64,000 nucleotides of DNA from Streptomyces parvus (GCF_014648875.1 NZ_BMRY01000002.1:248001-312000); one strand, 5' to 3'. Positions 1 through 8,618 are shown, counted from the stretch's first letter. A program made the numbers and translations. The notes: a model not told the origin generated them from the letters alone.

Positions 1-988
1 GCACGAAGTCGGGGCGTTCGGCCCCCGCGAGCAGCAGCAGGTCCTCCACGATCCGGCTCATCCGGTCCAGCTCGTCCGTGACCAGCCGTACCGTCTCCTC
101 CCGGTCCGCCGGATCGTCGCCCATCAGCTCCAGGTGGCCCCGGACGATGGTGATCGGGGTGCGCAGCTCGTGCCCGGCGTCGTCGACGAAGACCCGCTGC
201 GCCGCGAACGCCCGCTCCAGCCGGTCCAGCATCGCGTTGAACGTCTCGGCGAGGGCCGCGATGTCGTCCCGGCCCTCCACGGGGATCCGCCGGGTCAGGT
301 CCTGCTCGGTCAGCTCCGCCGCCGTCGTCCGCACGAGCCGGACGGGCGCGAGGATGCGCCCCGCGACGGCCCAGCCGATCCCGGTCGTCATCAGCAGGGC
401 GATCCCGGACAGGGCGAGCAGCATCCAGAACGTCTTGTCGGCGACGGCCCGTTCGCGCTCCGGGTGGAAGGCGACGACGAACGCCCCGGGCTGCCCGCCC
501 GCCGACGGCCCGATCTCGACCTTCGCCCAGCGCAGTTCGCCCTGCGGGCGTTGCAGCGTGCCGAAGGAGTCCTGGGAGTCGCGGATGCGGGTGAGCGAGT
601 CCTTGTCCTTCCACAGGGCGATGTCCCGGGGCAGGTCGCGGCGCTGCCGGATGACGCCCGGCTCCTTGCCGGCCGGGCCGGTCAGTCCCAGCAGCTCCTC
701 GTCCGGGTCGGCGTACTGGCGTTGCAGGTAGATGCGCAGCAGCCGGTCGGCGGTCTCGAACCGGCCGCCGGTGTCCGGGTCCACCCCCTGGGGCACGAAG
801 TTCGCGAACTCGCCGGTCTCCTGCGTCAGCAGCTTGCTGATGCGGTGGTCCACGTCCCGCTGGAGGATCGACCGGACGGTGACGGCGACCGCGCCCAGCG
901 CGACCGCCATCACGACCAGCAGCCACAGCAGGATCCGTACCCGGGCGGAGATCCTCGGAAAGCCCACGGGCGACCGGCTAACCGTCAT
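1..988 (-). CDS. Sensor histidine kinase (OmpR-partner type), 3' end outside window
   Basis: Membrane sensor kinase of a two-component system; it would autophosphorylate on His and pass the phosphate to a response regulator not in this window. The visible 329 residues show a first membrane segment at about 19-38, an extracytoplasmic sensor region of roughly 145 residues, a second membrane segment at about 186-209, a HAMP linker, and the H-box GHELRTPI with His273. The reading frame runs off the left edge before the ATPase domain, so the gene is cut by the window, not by mutation. The ATG at 988 overlaps the end of the upstream small acidic gene by 11 bp, so the two are very likely co-transcribed and translationally coupled. 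The cognate regulator is expected downstream, left of position 1. Family assignment is secure; the signal sensed is unknown. Confidence 0.93.
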   Translation of the reverse strand, partial: MTVSRSPVGFPRISARVRILLWLLVVMAVALGAVAVTVRSILQRDVDHRISKLLTQETGEFANFVPQGVDPDTGGRFETADRLLRIYLQRQYADPDEELLGLTGPAGKEPGVIRQRRDLPRDIALWKDKDSLTRIRDSQDSFGTLQRPQGELRWAKVEIGPSAGGQPGAFVVAFHPERERAVADKTFWMLLALSGIALLMTTGIGWAVAGRILAPVRLVRTTAAELTEQDLTRRIPVEGRDDIAALAETFNAMLDRLERAFAAQRVFVDDAGHELRTPITIVRGHLELMGDDPADREETVRLVTDELDRMSRIVEDLLLLAGAERPDFV

Positions 989-1238
989 CACCGAAGTCGT
1001 CGTCATCGTCGTCGTCGGCCGCGGAGGGGCCCGGGACGACGGAGCTGTCCGGCGTACGGGTCGGAGCGGGGGTGCCGCTCGGCGTCGGCGGTGCGGGGCG
1101 TGGACTCTCGTCCAGCTGAACGGCGGGAGGCACCTTCGGCGCCTCCGAGGTGTCGGTCATGGCGTAGCTGGTGGCCGCTATGCCCAGCGGTACGGCGACG
1201 ACGGCCGCCAGGGCCGCAAGACGAGGTGAGAAAGCCAT
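978..1238 (-). CDS. Small exported acidic protein upstream of the sensor kinase
   Basis: An 86-residue protein with a short basic N-terminus, a hydrophobic stretch at about 7-24 resembling a signal peptide or anchor, a Pro/Ser/Thr-rich middle and a strongly acidic C-terminus ending DDDDDDDFGDDG. I recognise this as the type often annotated in Streptomyces as 'small secreted hydrophilic protein' beside two-component genes; no biochemical function is known to me. The ATG at 1238 was chosen over an in-frame ATG 135 bp upstream because the hydrophobic segment then sits at the N-terminus and AGGGTG lies just ahead of it. It overlaps the kinase start by 11 bp. The acidic tail could bind divalent metal and modulate the kinase sensor domain; that is inference. 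Confidence 0.75.
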   Translation of the reverse strand: MAFSPRLAALAAVVAVPLGIAATSYAMTDTSEAPKVPPAVQLDESPRPAPPTPSGTPAPTRTPDSSVVPGPSAADDDDDDDFGDDG

Positions 1239-1266
1239 GGGTTCACCCTGACGGTCCCGGGCGGTA

Positions 1267-1288
1267 CGAACATGAAGCCAGGATGAAC
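1267..1288 (-). promoter_or_regulatory. Two PhoP/OmpR-like 11-bp direct repeats
   Basis: Reading the minus strand, GTTCATCCTGG is followed directly by CTTCATGTTCG. The first unit closely fits the 11-bp unit described for Streptomyces PhoP and related winged-helix response regulators; the second is weaker. The pair lies about 30-50 bp upstream of the small acidic gene, where an autoregulating response regulator would bind. Based on eye alignment only. Confidence 0.35.
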
Positions 1289-1358
1289 ATTCCTTCATCT
1301 CGGACAAAAGCGACATGTTCGTTCGAAAGGGGTTCCGGGAAGGCGACGTCGATTCCGC

Positions 1359-1396
1359 TTGCTTCGAGTGCACTCCAAGGATCTAGCGTGGAGGAC
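1359..1396 (+). promoter_or_regulatory. MerR-type promoter and operator, probably leaderless
   Basis: TTGCTT (1359-1364) and TAGCGT (1384-1389) are separated by 19 bp, the unusually long spacer typical of MerR-controlled promoters. The spacer holds the perfect palindrome GAGTGCACTC (1366-1375), flanked by CTTC and CAAG, which extends the dyad. Seven bases after the -10 lies the ATG at 1397, so the transcript would be leaderless or nearly so. The MerR gene directly downstream would be autoregulated. Confidence 0.6.
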
Positions 1397-1804
1397 ATGA
1401 CGGGCACAGGCACGGACAAACGCAGCTACAGCATCAGCGAGGTCGTCGCCCTCACCGGGCTCACCGCGCACACCCTGCGCTGGTACGAGCGCATCGGGCT
1501 CATGCCCCACGTCGACCGTTCGCACACGGGCCAGCGCCGCTTCCATGACCGCGATCTCGACTGGCTGGCCTTCGTCGGCAAGCTGCGGCTGACCGGGATG
1601 CCCGTCGCCGACATGGTGCGGTACGCGGAGCTGCTCCGCGAAGGGGAGTCCACCTTCGAGGAACGGCAGGAACTGCTGGAGGCGACCCGCCGCGATGTGA
1701 TCTCGCGGATCGCGGAGCTCCACGACACCCTCGCCGTCCTCGACCGCAAGATCGAGTTCTACGCGGGCGCCCGCCGGGCGCCGGAGAGGCACAGGGTCCG
1801 ATGA
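1397..1804 (+). CDS. MerR family transcriptional regulator
   Basis: A 135-residue activator/repressor that binds the palindrome in its own promoter and probably responds to a reactive small molecule. The N-terminal winged helix-turn-helix begins at SISEVVALTGLTAHTLRWYE with the usual YxRIGLMP continuation, then a coiled-coil dimerisation helix to residue about 120. There are no clustered Cys residues, so it is unlikely to be a metal or redox-cluster sensor and is closer to the aldehyde/drug-sensing branch. ATG at 1397 sits at the predicted transcription start; an in-frame GTG at 1388 preceded by AAGGA is the alternative and would add three residues. The stop overlaps the ATG of the aldo/keto reductase (ATGA), so the two form an operon. 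Confidence 0.9.
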   Translation: MTGTGTDKRSYSISEVVALTGLTAHTLRWYERIGLMPHVDRSHTGQRRFHDRDLDWLAFVGKLRLTGMPVADMVRYAELLREGESTFEERQELLEATRRDVISRIAELHDTLAVLDRKIEFYAGARRAPERHRVR

Positions 1805-2817
1805 CTGTTGACAAGATCGCCACCGTGGAGCTGGGAGCGGGCGGACCGCGGGTCGGTGTCCAGGGCCTCGGCTGCATGGGTATGAGCGAGTTCTACGGCG
1901 ACACCGACGAACGCGCCGCCCGCGACACCCTCGACGCCGCCCTGGAAGCGGGCGTCACGCTCTTCGACACCGCCGACGCCTACGGGCGCGGGGCCAACGA
2001 GGAGTTCCTCGCCCCGTTCGCCGGGGCCCACCGGGACGAGATCACGCTCGCCACCAAGTTCGCCCTCGTCCGCACCGACGACCCCCACTACCGGGGCATC
2101 AGCAACGACCCCGCGTACATCCGTACCGCCGTCGAGGCGAGCCTGCGCCGGCTGAACACCGACGTCATCGACCTCTACTACATGCACCGCCGCGACCCGG
2201 CCGTCCCGCTCGCCGAATCGGTCGGCACACTGGCCGAGCTGGTCCGGCAGGGCAAGGTCAAGCAGCTCGGGCTGAGCGAGGTGACGGGCCCGGAGCTGCG
2301 CGAGGCGCATGCAGTGCACCCGATCGCGGCCCTCCAGTCGGAGTGGTCCCTCTTCAGCCGGGACGTGGAGAGGAGCGCCGTCGGCGCGGCGGCCGAGCTG
2401 GGCGTCACGCTCGTCCCGTACTCCCCGCTCGGCCGGGGCTTCCTCACCGGGGCCTTCACCGACGCGGGCAAGGACCTGGCCGAGGGCGACTTCCGCAAGC
2501 ACCAGCCCCGGTTCACCGGCGAGAACGCCCGGACGAACGCGGCCCTGCTGGAGCCCGTCCACAAGATCGCCGCCGCCCACGGGGTGACGGCCGCCCAGGT
2601 GGCCCTCGCCTGGGTCCAGCAGCGCGCCGGGGTCCACGGCCTGAACGTGGTCCCGATCCCCGGCACCCGTAAGCGCGGCCGGCTCCTGGAGAACGTCACG
2701 GCGACCCGGCTGACCCTGACGCCGGACGAACTGGCCGCGCTGGAGCCGATCGCGGGCCGGGTGGCGGGGGACCGCTACCCGGACATGGGCAGTACGTCGG
2801 CGGCGCGGGAGGAGTAG
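1801..2817 (+). CDS. Aldo/keto reductase
   Basis: NADPH-dependent oxidoreductase of the AKR superfamily, 338 residues, cytosolic (beta/alpha)8 barrel. Catalytic tetrad residues are visible: Asp and Tyr in FDTADAYGRG, Lys in LATKF and His in YYMHRRD. The C-terminal cofactor-binding stretch VVPIPGTRKRGRLLEN is also present. It resembles the AKR13/YhdN-like group that commonly follows a MerR gene in actinobacteria. It starts at the ATGA overlap with the MerR gene, so expression should follow that regulator. The natural substrate, probably an aldehyde or quinone-like electrophile, cannot be read from sequence. It is convergent with the acyltransferase gene, with only about 57 bp between the stops. 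Confidence 0.93.
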   Translation: MTVDKIATVELGAGGPRVGVQGLGCMGMSEFYGDTDERAARDTLDAALEAGVTLFDTADAYGRGANEEFLAPFAGAHRDEITLATKFALVRTDDPHYRGISNDPAYIRTAVEASLRRLNTDVIDLYYMHRRDPAVPLAESVGTLAELVRQGKVKQLGLSEVTGPELREAHAVHPIAALQSEWSLFSRDVERSAVGAAAELGVTLVPYSPLGRGFLTGAFTDAGKDLAEGDFRKHQPRFTGENARTNAALLEPVHKIAAAHGVTAAQVALAWVQQRAGVHGLNVVPIPGTRKRGRLLENVTATRLTLTPDELAALEPIAGRVAGDRYPDMGSTSAAREE

Positions 2818-2874
2818 CCCGGAGGGGTACGCGGTGATCGCCTGGTTCATGAAGTTCATGACGACGCCGCCCCC

Positions 2875-4107
2875 TCACGCCAGTCCCAGCGCGAACACCG
2901 CGAACCCCGCCGCGAGCAGCCCCGCCAGCGCGCGGCGGGCGTTCGCGGCGCGGGTGCCCGACCGCCACGGGGCCTCGAAGCGGCGCGCGTACCGGGCGAT
3001 CAGCACCAGCAGCCCGGCGAACACCGGCAGCCAGGCGATCCGGGCGAGGATCCAGCCCACGGTGTCCGGTGAAGTCGTCAGCCCCGCCACCGCCGTGCCT
3101 CCCGCCCCCGCCAGCGAGGCCGGCACGGCGGCGGCCAGCATCGCGGTCTGGTGCCAGCACAGGATCGTCATCGCGGACAGGTTGACCACCACGACCGGCG
3201 CCCAGAGCAGCGGCTTGCGCAGCAGCCGCCCGAGCCGGTCGCGCAGCAGGATCGCCGCCCCGCTCTGGGCCGCCGCCAACGCCACCACCAGCAGCGACGG
3301 CGGATGCGAGTTCGTCCGCGCCTCGCCGGGCACGCCGACCATCGACGCCGGGTAGTGGAAGACCAGCAGCAGCACGGCGAACAGCACCCCGCCACCGATC
3401 AGCAGCAGCCGGGCCCCGCGCTTCTGGATCCGCCCCTCGCCCCACGACACACCGAGCTGATACGCGAACAGCCAGCCGGGCAGGACGTTGAGCACGCTCA
3501 GCCAGGACGGCATCGCCTCCGCGAACGGCCCGTAGCGCAGGAAGTCCACGACGGCGACGGAGACCAGCAGCGGGAGCGCCGCCCAGCCGCCGAGCTTCCG
3601 CGCCAGCGTGACGCAGACCGGGGTGAGGGCCGTGACCACGGTGTACACCCCGACGAACCAGAGCGGCTGGATCACCAGCGTCGACCCCGTACGCAGCGTG
3701 TCGCCCGGTACGCCCAGCGCGGAGAGCACCGCGAGCAGCACCGCCCACACGGCGCTCACCCCGAGCACCGGCCGGCCGAGCCGGGCCAGCCGGCCGCCCA
3801 GCCAGGCGGCCGTCGTCGAGGCCCGGCGGCGGTAGGAGAGGACCGAGGCGTACCCGCCGACCAGGAAGAAGATCCCCAGCATCTGGAGCACCCAGCTCGC
3901 GGGGGCCAGCGCCCCGAACACGGCCAGCGGGCTCGCGTTGTGCAGACCGTCCGAGTCCAGCCGGAACCCGCCGAGCATCCAGTGACCGAGCGGCACGGCG
4001 AGCAGCGCCAGGGCCCGCATGCCGTCGACGGCCCGGTCGCGGTGGGCGGGGGTGGAGGCGTCGATCCGGGCGGCGAGCCGCCGCGCGTTCTCCCGTACGG
4101 CGTTCAC
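2875..4107 (-). CDS. Membrane acyltransferase (acyltransferase 3 family)
   Basis: A 410-residue integral membrane protein with about ten hydrophobic segments and the N-terminal acyltransferase-3 features RDRAVDGMRALALLAVPLGH, where the His is the expected catalytic residue. FFLVGGYAS follows. Such enzymes O-acylate exported sugars, glycans or lipids. The GTG start at 4107 overlaps the stop of the upstream DUF1023 hydrolase as GTGA, so the two are co-translated and may act on the same extracellular substrate (inference). The open frame continues far upstream of 4107, but that extension is the reverse frame of the hydrolase gene and is not used. Confidence 0.85.
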   Translation of the reverse strand: MNAVRENARRLAARIDASTPAHRDRAVDGMRALALLAVPLGHWMLGGFRLDSDGLHNASPLAVFGALAPASWVLQMLGIFFLVGGYASVLSYRRRASTTAAWLGGRLARLGRPVLGVSAVWAVLLAVLSALGVPGDTLRTGSTLVIQPLWFVGVYTVVTALTPVCVTLARKLGGWAALPLLVSVAVVDFLRYGPFAEAMPSWLSVLNVLPGWLFAYQLGVSWGEGRIQKRGARLLLIGGGVLFAVLLLVFHYPASMVGVPGEARTNSHPPSLLVVALAAAQSGAAILLRDRLGRLLRKPLLWAPVVVVNLSAMTILCWHQTAMLAAAVPASLAGAGGTAVAGLTTSPDTVGWILARIAWLPVFAGLLVLIARYARRFEAPWRSGTRAANARRALAGLLAAGFAVFALGLA

Positions 4108-5237
4108 CGGGCGACCCCTTCCAGGACCGGCGCGTGCGCCAGGGTGTGCGAGCCCTGCGGCGTCTGCGCGTCCGCCGGCGTCCCGGCCTCTTCCCGCGTG
4201 GCCGTGCCCCGCGCGATCGCGGCGAAGGCCCGCAGCGAATCCGTCCCCGGTGCGAAGTAACCGGCGTGGCCCCGGGCCTCGTTCGCCGGAACGCGGCGGG
4301 CGCCGAACGCCGGGTCGGTCGGGTCCGTGCCGTGGCCGAGACCCGCGAAGCGCACGTTCGGCACGTTGTCGATCCAGTCGGTCGGGTCCTTCGCCGCCCA
4401 CACCCGCGCCTTCGTCCGCAGCCCCGCCGCGTCGTCCGCCCGCATGCCGGGGGAGCCGAGGGCCACCAGGTCGGTGGCGGGGAGACGGCGTGCGGCGAGC
4501 CCGCAGACGACGGAGCCGTAGCTGTGGCAGAACACGGCGGGCTCGGGCAGCCCGTCCGCCGTCAGGCCCTCCGTGAACCGGGTCAGCCGTCCGGCGCCCG
4601 CCTCCGCGAGACTGCCGGTGGCCGCGTCGATGCCGACGCCCACCGGGGTGGTGTACCCGACCCAGGCGACGACGGCCGTGCCCGGACCGGCCGCCGTGTG
4701 CAGGGTCCTGGCCATCCCGGGCGGGGCCCCGTGCGCGGCGACCTTCCGGTCGAAGGTCCCGGCGTCGTTGTCGGACCCGGGCACCACCACGGAGACCCGC
4801 CGCGCGGCGCGCAGGTCCCCGAAGACCTCGGCGACCTGGCCGCGCCCACGCGGGTCGAAGGCGAGGATCTGCCGGCCGGGGGCGGCCAGCGAGCGGTAGC
4901 GGGGGTCGTCCTCGGCGGCCAGCGCGAGGGAGTTGGCGCGGTAGCGCAGCTCCAGCGGCACCCCGTCGAGATTCCCGACGACGGACGGATGCCGCACCAG
5001 TAGCAGTTGCCGCTCCCCGCTGCTCAACCCCGCGAAGAAGAACGCGACTTCGGCAGGCGTCGCGCGCTCCGGATCGGGCAGCTCCGCGCCCAGCACCCGG
5101 TCCGCCCGCCACTGCGCACTGCCCGGCGGCGGTCCGGTCAGCGCCTGCTGCGCATTCCCCGAAACCCAGCCCGTGGTCCCCGCCACCACACTGGTGGCCA
5201 GTGCGAACGCGACCAGCGTTCTCGCGTATCGGCGCAT
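4104..5237 (-). CDS. Exported alpha/beta hydrolase, DUF1023 family
   Basis: A 377-residue protein with an N-terminal hydrophobic signal/anchor (residues about 8-25) followed by the alpha/beta-hydrolase domain known as DUF1023 (Abhydrolase_8). The nucleophile elbow is visible as CHSYGSVVCG, with Ser as nucleophile, and GSPGMRADDA and GHGTDPTDPAFG follow in the order usual for the family. The substrate is unknown; members look like secreted esterases. It is paralogous to the gene at 8705-9913. It overlaps the acyltransferase start by 4 bp; a hydrolase plus a membrane acyltransferase could deacylate and reacylate an envelope component (inference). Confidence 0.88.
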   Translation of the reverse strand: MRRYARTLVAFALATSVVAGTTGWVSGNAQQALTGPPPGSAQWRADRVLGAELPDPERATPAEVAFFFAGLSSGERQLLLVRHPSVVGNLDGVPLELRYRANSLALAAEDDPRYRSLAAPGRQILAFDPRGRGQVAEVFGDLRAARRVSVVVPGSDNDAGTFDRKVAAHGAPPGMARTLHTAAGPGTAVVAWVGYTTPVGVGIDAATGSLAEAGAGRLTRFTEGLTADGLPEPAVFCHSYGSVVCGLAARRLPATDLVALGSPGMRADDAAGLRTKARVWAAKDPTDWIDNVPNVRFAGLGHGTDPTDPAFGARRVPANEARGHAGYFAPGTDSLRAFAAIARGTATREEAGTPADAQTPQGSHTLAHAPVLEGVAR

Positions 5238-5377
5238 CGTGCCCTCCCTCTCCGGATCCGCACCGACCGGTGCGACCGGGAGGAAGGTAGGAAGAGGACG
5301 GGTGACGGGACGTCACACCGGGGAGCCAACCGCGGGGTGATACCGGGGTAGGGGGTGGACGAGCCCGGAACGGCGGG

Positions 5378-6067
5378 CTACGCCCCCGCGTCCCCCGGCG
5401 TCACCAGACCCGACTCGTACGCGAAGATGACCGCCTGTGCCCGGTCCCGCAGGTCCAGTTTGGCCAGCACCCGCCCGATGTGCGTCTTGACGGTCTGCTC
5501 GGCCAGCACCAGACGCCCCGCGATCTCCTGGTTCGAAAGACCCCGGGCGATCAGCTCCAGCACCTCGCTCTCCCGCGGGGTCAGCCCGTTCAACCGGAGC
5601 GCCTGCCCCGTGCGTGTCGCGCCGGCGGGCCGCTGCGCCGCGAAGTCCGCGATCAGCCGCCGGGTCACCGAGGGCGCGAGCAGCGCGTCCCCGGCCGCCA
5701 CCACCCGTACCGCCGCGATCAGATCGGCGGGCGGCGCGTCCTTCAGCAGGAAGCCGGACGCCCCGGCGCGCAGCGCCTCGTACACGTAGTCGTCCACGTC
5801 GAACGTCGTCAGCATCAGGACCTTCGGCCGGTGCACCACCCCCGCCGGCGGGTTCAACAGCTCGCGCGCGGCGGCCAGTCCGTCCATCTCCGGCATCCGC
5901 ACGTCCATCAGGACCACGTCGGGATGCTGGTTGCGGCTGACGTCCACGCCCTGGCGGCCGTCCGCCGCCTCGCCCACCACGTCGATGTCGCTCTGCGCCG
6001 CCAGCAGCGCCGCGAACCCGGCCCGCACCATGGCCTGGTCGTCGACGATGATCACGCGGATGGTCAC
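5378..6067 (-). CDS. Response regulator, NarL/LuxR type
   Basis: A 229-residue DNA-binding response regulator. The receiver domain carries the acidic pair in IIVDDQAMVR and the phospho-acceptor Asp55 in LMDVRMPEMDG. The C-terminal LuxR-type helix-turn-helix is seen in LTPRESEVLELIARGLSNQE. It is phosphorylated by the adjacent HisKA_3 kinase. The GTG start at 6067 overlaps the kinase stop (GTGA), so kinase and regulator are made together. Target genes cannot be inferred; no obvious transporter lies immediately downstream, unlike many DesKR/LiaRS-type loci. Confidence 0.94.
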   Translation of the reverse strand: MTIRVIIVDDQAMVRAGFAALLAAQSDIDVVGEAADGRQGVDVSRNQHPDVVLMDVRMPEMDGLAAARELLNPPAGVVHRPKVLMLTTFDVDDYVYEALRAGASGFLLKDAPPADLIAAVRVVAAGDALLAPSVTRRLIADFAAQRPAGATRTGQALRLNGLTPRESEVLELIARGLSNQEIAGRLVLAEQTVKTHIGRVLAKLDLRDRAQAVIFAYESGLVTPGDAGA

Positions 6068-7440
6068 AGATCCTCCGGAGAAGGTTGTACGGAAGGGGAG
6101 CCAGACGAGGACCCGGCAGCGGGGGCGCCGGCCGGGGGCAGCGGCATCCGGGCGGCCACCCGGAACCCGCCGTCGGGCAGCGGCCCGGTGTCCAGCGTGC
6201 CGCCGGTCAACCGTACGCGCTCGCGCATCCCCACCAGCCCGTGCCCGGTCCCGGCGCTCTCCAGCGGCGAAGCGGGCTTCGGGGCGGGCCCGTTGACCAC
6301 CAGAACGCTCAGATGGCCCGCGGCTGCCCGGACCGAGACCTGGGTACGCGCACCCGGCGCGTGCCGCACCACATTGGCCAGCGCCTCCTGCACGATCCGG
6401 TACGCCGACAGATCCACCGCCGACGGCACCTCGCCCAGATCCGCGGCGCGCGACAGCGTCACCGGCAGCCCGGCCCGTACCGTCGCCTCCACCAACTGCT
6501 GGAGCCGGTCCAGGCCCGGCTGCGGCGCCCGGTCGCCCTCCGTGCCGTCGCTGCGCAGCACCGACAGCAGCCGCCGCATCTCGCCCAGCGACTCCCGTGC
6601 CGCCGCCGCGATGGACGCGAACTCCTCCCGCGCGGGCTCCGAGAGACCGGAGATCCGGTACGGCGCGGAGTCCGCCTGCACGGTGATCACCGACATGTGG
6701 TGCGCGACCACGTCGTGCAGCTCACGGGCGATCCTCGTCCGCTCCTCCAGCAGCGTGCGCTGCGCCCGCTCCGCCTCGCTGATCGTCTCCTGCTCGGCCA
6801 GCCGCCGGGTCGCCTCGCCCCGCTCCCGTACCGCCGCGCCGATCACCAGCACCACCGCGCCGAGGATCGGCAGCAGCAGAGCGCTGCCGGTGGCCCGGTC
6901 CGATGGTGCGATCAGATGCAGGACCGCCCCGGCCGCGGCCGTCGCCGCCCACACCGCGACGACGGTCCGCCGGGTCTCGCGCAGACCGAGGGCCAGCAGC
7001 ACGAAGAGGTAGGCGACCAGGGTCGGCGGGGGCCACGGCCAGGTGTCGTGCCGCCCGGGATCGTGGGCCAGCAGCACCAGCGCGCCCACGATGTCGGCCG
7101 GGAAGATGATCCACCACGCCTGGAGAGGCCGGTGGGCGAGCATCAGCAACGGGGCCGCCTGGGCCACCCCGAGCGCCCCTGCCAGCGCGCCCGGCACGCC
7201 GTACTGCGAGGTCAGGACGGTGATGGTGACCGGGATGAAGGTCGCGGCCAGGGCGAGCACCACGACGTAGGGCAGCAGTCGCTGCCACTGCTTCGGCGCG
7301 TCGGCCAGCAGCGGGGTGGACGGATGGGAGGCGTGGGACAGCCCGTGGGCCAGCTCGCGCAGATTGCGGCGGGCGGCGCTCAGCAGACCGTCGGCGGGCG
7401 GCGGGGGCCCGGCGGGGGAGGAGGAAGGGGAAGTGGCCAT
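6064..7440 (-). CDS. Sensor histidine kinase, HisKA_3 (NarL-partner) type
   Basis: A 458-residue membrane kinase. The first 210 or so residues hold about six hydrophobic segments with short loops, so it senses within or near the membrane and has no large extracellular domain. The dimerisation/phosphoacceptor region reads RTRIARELHDVVAHHMSV, the HisKA_3 signature with its His. The ATPase domain is compact and shows AYRIVQEALANVVRHA (N box) and GHGLVGMRERV (G box). It overlaps the partner regulator by 4 bp. Confidence 0.93.
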   Translation of the reverse strand: MATSPSSSPAGPPPPADGLLSAARRNLRELAHGLSHASHPSTPLLADAPKQWQRLLPYVVVLALAATFIPVTITVLTSQYGVPGALAGALGVAQAAPLLMLAHRPLQAWWIIFPADIVGALVLLAHDPGRHDTWPWPPPTLVAYLFVLLALGLRETRRTVVAVWAATAAAGAVLHLIAPSDRATGSALLLPILGAVVLVIGAAVRERGEATRRLAEQETISEAERAQRTLLEERTRIARELHDVVAHHMSVITVQADSAPYRISGLSEPAREEFASIAAAARESLGEMRRLLSVLRSDGTEGDRAPQPGLDRLQQLVEATVRAGLPVTLSRAADLGEVPSAVDLSAYRIVQEALANVVRHAPGARTQVSVRAAAGHLSVLVVNGPAPKPASPLESAGTGHGLVGMRERVRLTGGTLDTGPLPDGGFRVAARMPLPPAGAPAAGSSSGSPSVQPSPEDL

Positions 7441-7532
7441 GGCCCGGTCAGCCTAGGCAGGTGGAGGCTCCTCGGGCGTCATACCGGGGTTCCGACCCGG
7501 CCGGACCGCCTCATACTCCGGTACGGGGTCAT

Positions 7533-7620
7533 GAGGCACGGCGGCCGGGCTTACGGGGGCCGAGGTACGGCGGTCCGGCCTACGGGGGCACGAGGTACGG
7601 CGGCCCGGCGCCGGGGGACA
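7533..7620. repeat. Three-unit ~30-bp GC-rich tandem repeat
   Basis: Three near-identical units of about 30 bp, each starting GAGG(C/T)ACGGCGG and continuing to ACGGGGG, begin near 7533, 7562 and 7592. They fill most of the 209-bp gap between the sensor kinase start and the DUF4429 gene end. No gene is evident in this gap. Confidence 0.7.
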
Positions 7621-7649
7621 GGCCCCCGTGCCGGCTCACCGTTCACAGC

Positions 7650-8618
7650 TCACAGCTCCGCGAGCAGCTGGGCCTTCTTCGTCGTGTACTCGGCGTCCGT
7701 CACCAGTCCGGCCCGGTGCAGCTCGCCGAGGTGATGTATCCGCTCGGCGATGTCCGCGGGATCGCGCCGCCCGGCGTTCACCAGGGCCGGGGCGGAGGCG
7801 GCGGGCGCGGGCTGGGTCCTGCGTACGGATTCCAGGACGGCGGCGGCGAACGGCAGCGACTCGTGCACCGGCCCGTAGCCCAGGCCGAACAGCACGGCGG
7901 CCGGGTCCTGGTCCGCGGCACGGGTGAGCGGAGCCGCGGCGGGCACCCCGTCGGCAGATCCGCCGCCCGCGCTTCCGGAGCCGTCGGGACCGTGCAGATC
8001 GCCCAGGCTGCCGCCGGTGCGGTGGTCGACCGGGGCCGCCGCACGGGGCAGCAGCCGCAGATAGCCGTCGAGCGCCTCGGGCGAGCGCCATACGATTCCG
8101 GCCAACTCGCTCACCTTGAAGGTCTGGTCGCCGGCCTTCCACTTGGCGCTGGACGCCCCGGTCCAGGACCACCGGAAGGAGACCCGCTCGCCGTCGAAGC
8201 CGGCCCGGCCGTCGTACGCCTTGAAGTTCATCGGAGCCTCGGGGGCCGCCACCAGGAAGCGGTCGGCGGGCTCGTCGGACGCCGGGTCCAGCAGGGTCCG
8301 CAGCTCGTCCGCGTAGTACTCGGCGAGCACTTCCCGCTCCGCCGGAAGCACCAGGCGATAGGGGTCGCACCCCTCCTTGAGCTGCCCGGAGGCAGCCTCC
8401 ACCAGAGGATCGGCACCCGCCCTCGGCACGGCACGCAGAACCACCGTGCCCCGCTTCCCCGGGGTCAGCGTCACCGACGACAGCGCCGCATACGGGATGC
8501 GGCGTTCCCGCAGGCTCTGGAAGAGCTTCGGTGTGCGGATGCCCCGTTCGAAGCGGATGAGCACGGAGTCGGTGTCGAACTCCCAGGTGGCATGAATTCC
8601 GGCCAGCACATCACCCAT
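7650..8618 (-). CDS. DUF4429 protein with C-terminal SHOCT domain
   Basis: A 322-residue cytosolic protein. Two DUF4429-like beta-rich modules are visible, around residues 1-110 (GIHATWEFDTDSVLIRFERG) and 115-190 (FKAYDGRAGFDGERVSFRW). These resemble PH-like lipid/membrane-association modules. A disordered Gly/Ala/Pro-rich linker follows, and the last 35 or so residues form a SHOCT helix pair (LGELHRAGLVTDAEYTTKK), a short domain thought to mediate oligomerisation. Function unknown. The start chosen is the ATG at 8618; a second ATG three codons upstream at 8627 is nearly as good. It follows the second DUF1023 hydrolase gene on the same strand by 86 bp. Confidence 0.85.
   Translation of the reverse strand: MGDVLAGIHATWEFDTDSVLIRFERGIRTPKLFQSLRERRIPYAALSSVTLTPGKRGTVVLRAVPRAGADPLVEAASGQLKEGCDPYRLVLPAEREVLAEYYADELRTLLDPASDEPADRFLVAAPEAPMNFKAYDGRAGFDGERVSFRWSWTGASSAKWKAGDQTFKVSELAGIVWRSPEALDGYLRLLPRAAAPVDHRTGGSLGDLHGPDGSGSAGGGSADGVPAAAPLTRAADQDPAAVLFGLGYGPVHESLPFAAAVLESVRRTQPAPAASAPALVNAGRRDPADIAERIHHLGELHRAGLVTDAEYTTKKAQLLAEL

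Noticed and set aside
134..1396. Long plus-strand open frame leading into the MerR gene
   Set aside because: It is the antisense of the sensor kinase and small acidic gene; composition is low-complexity Arg/Pro/Gly and only the last 135 residues are a real MerR protein.
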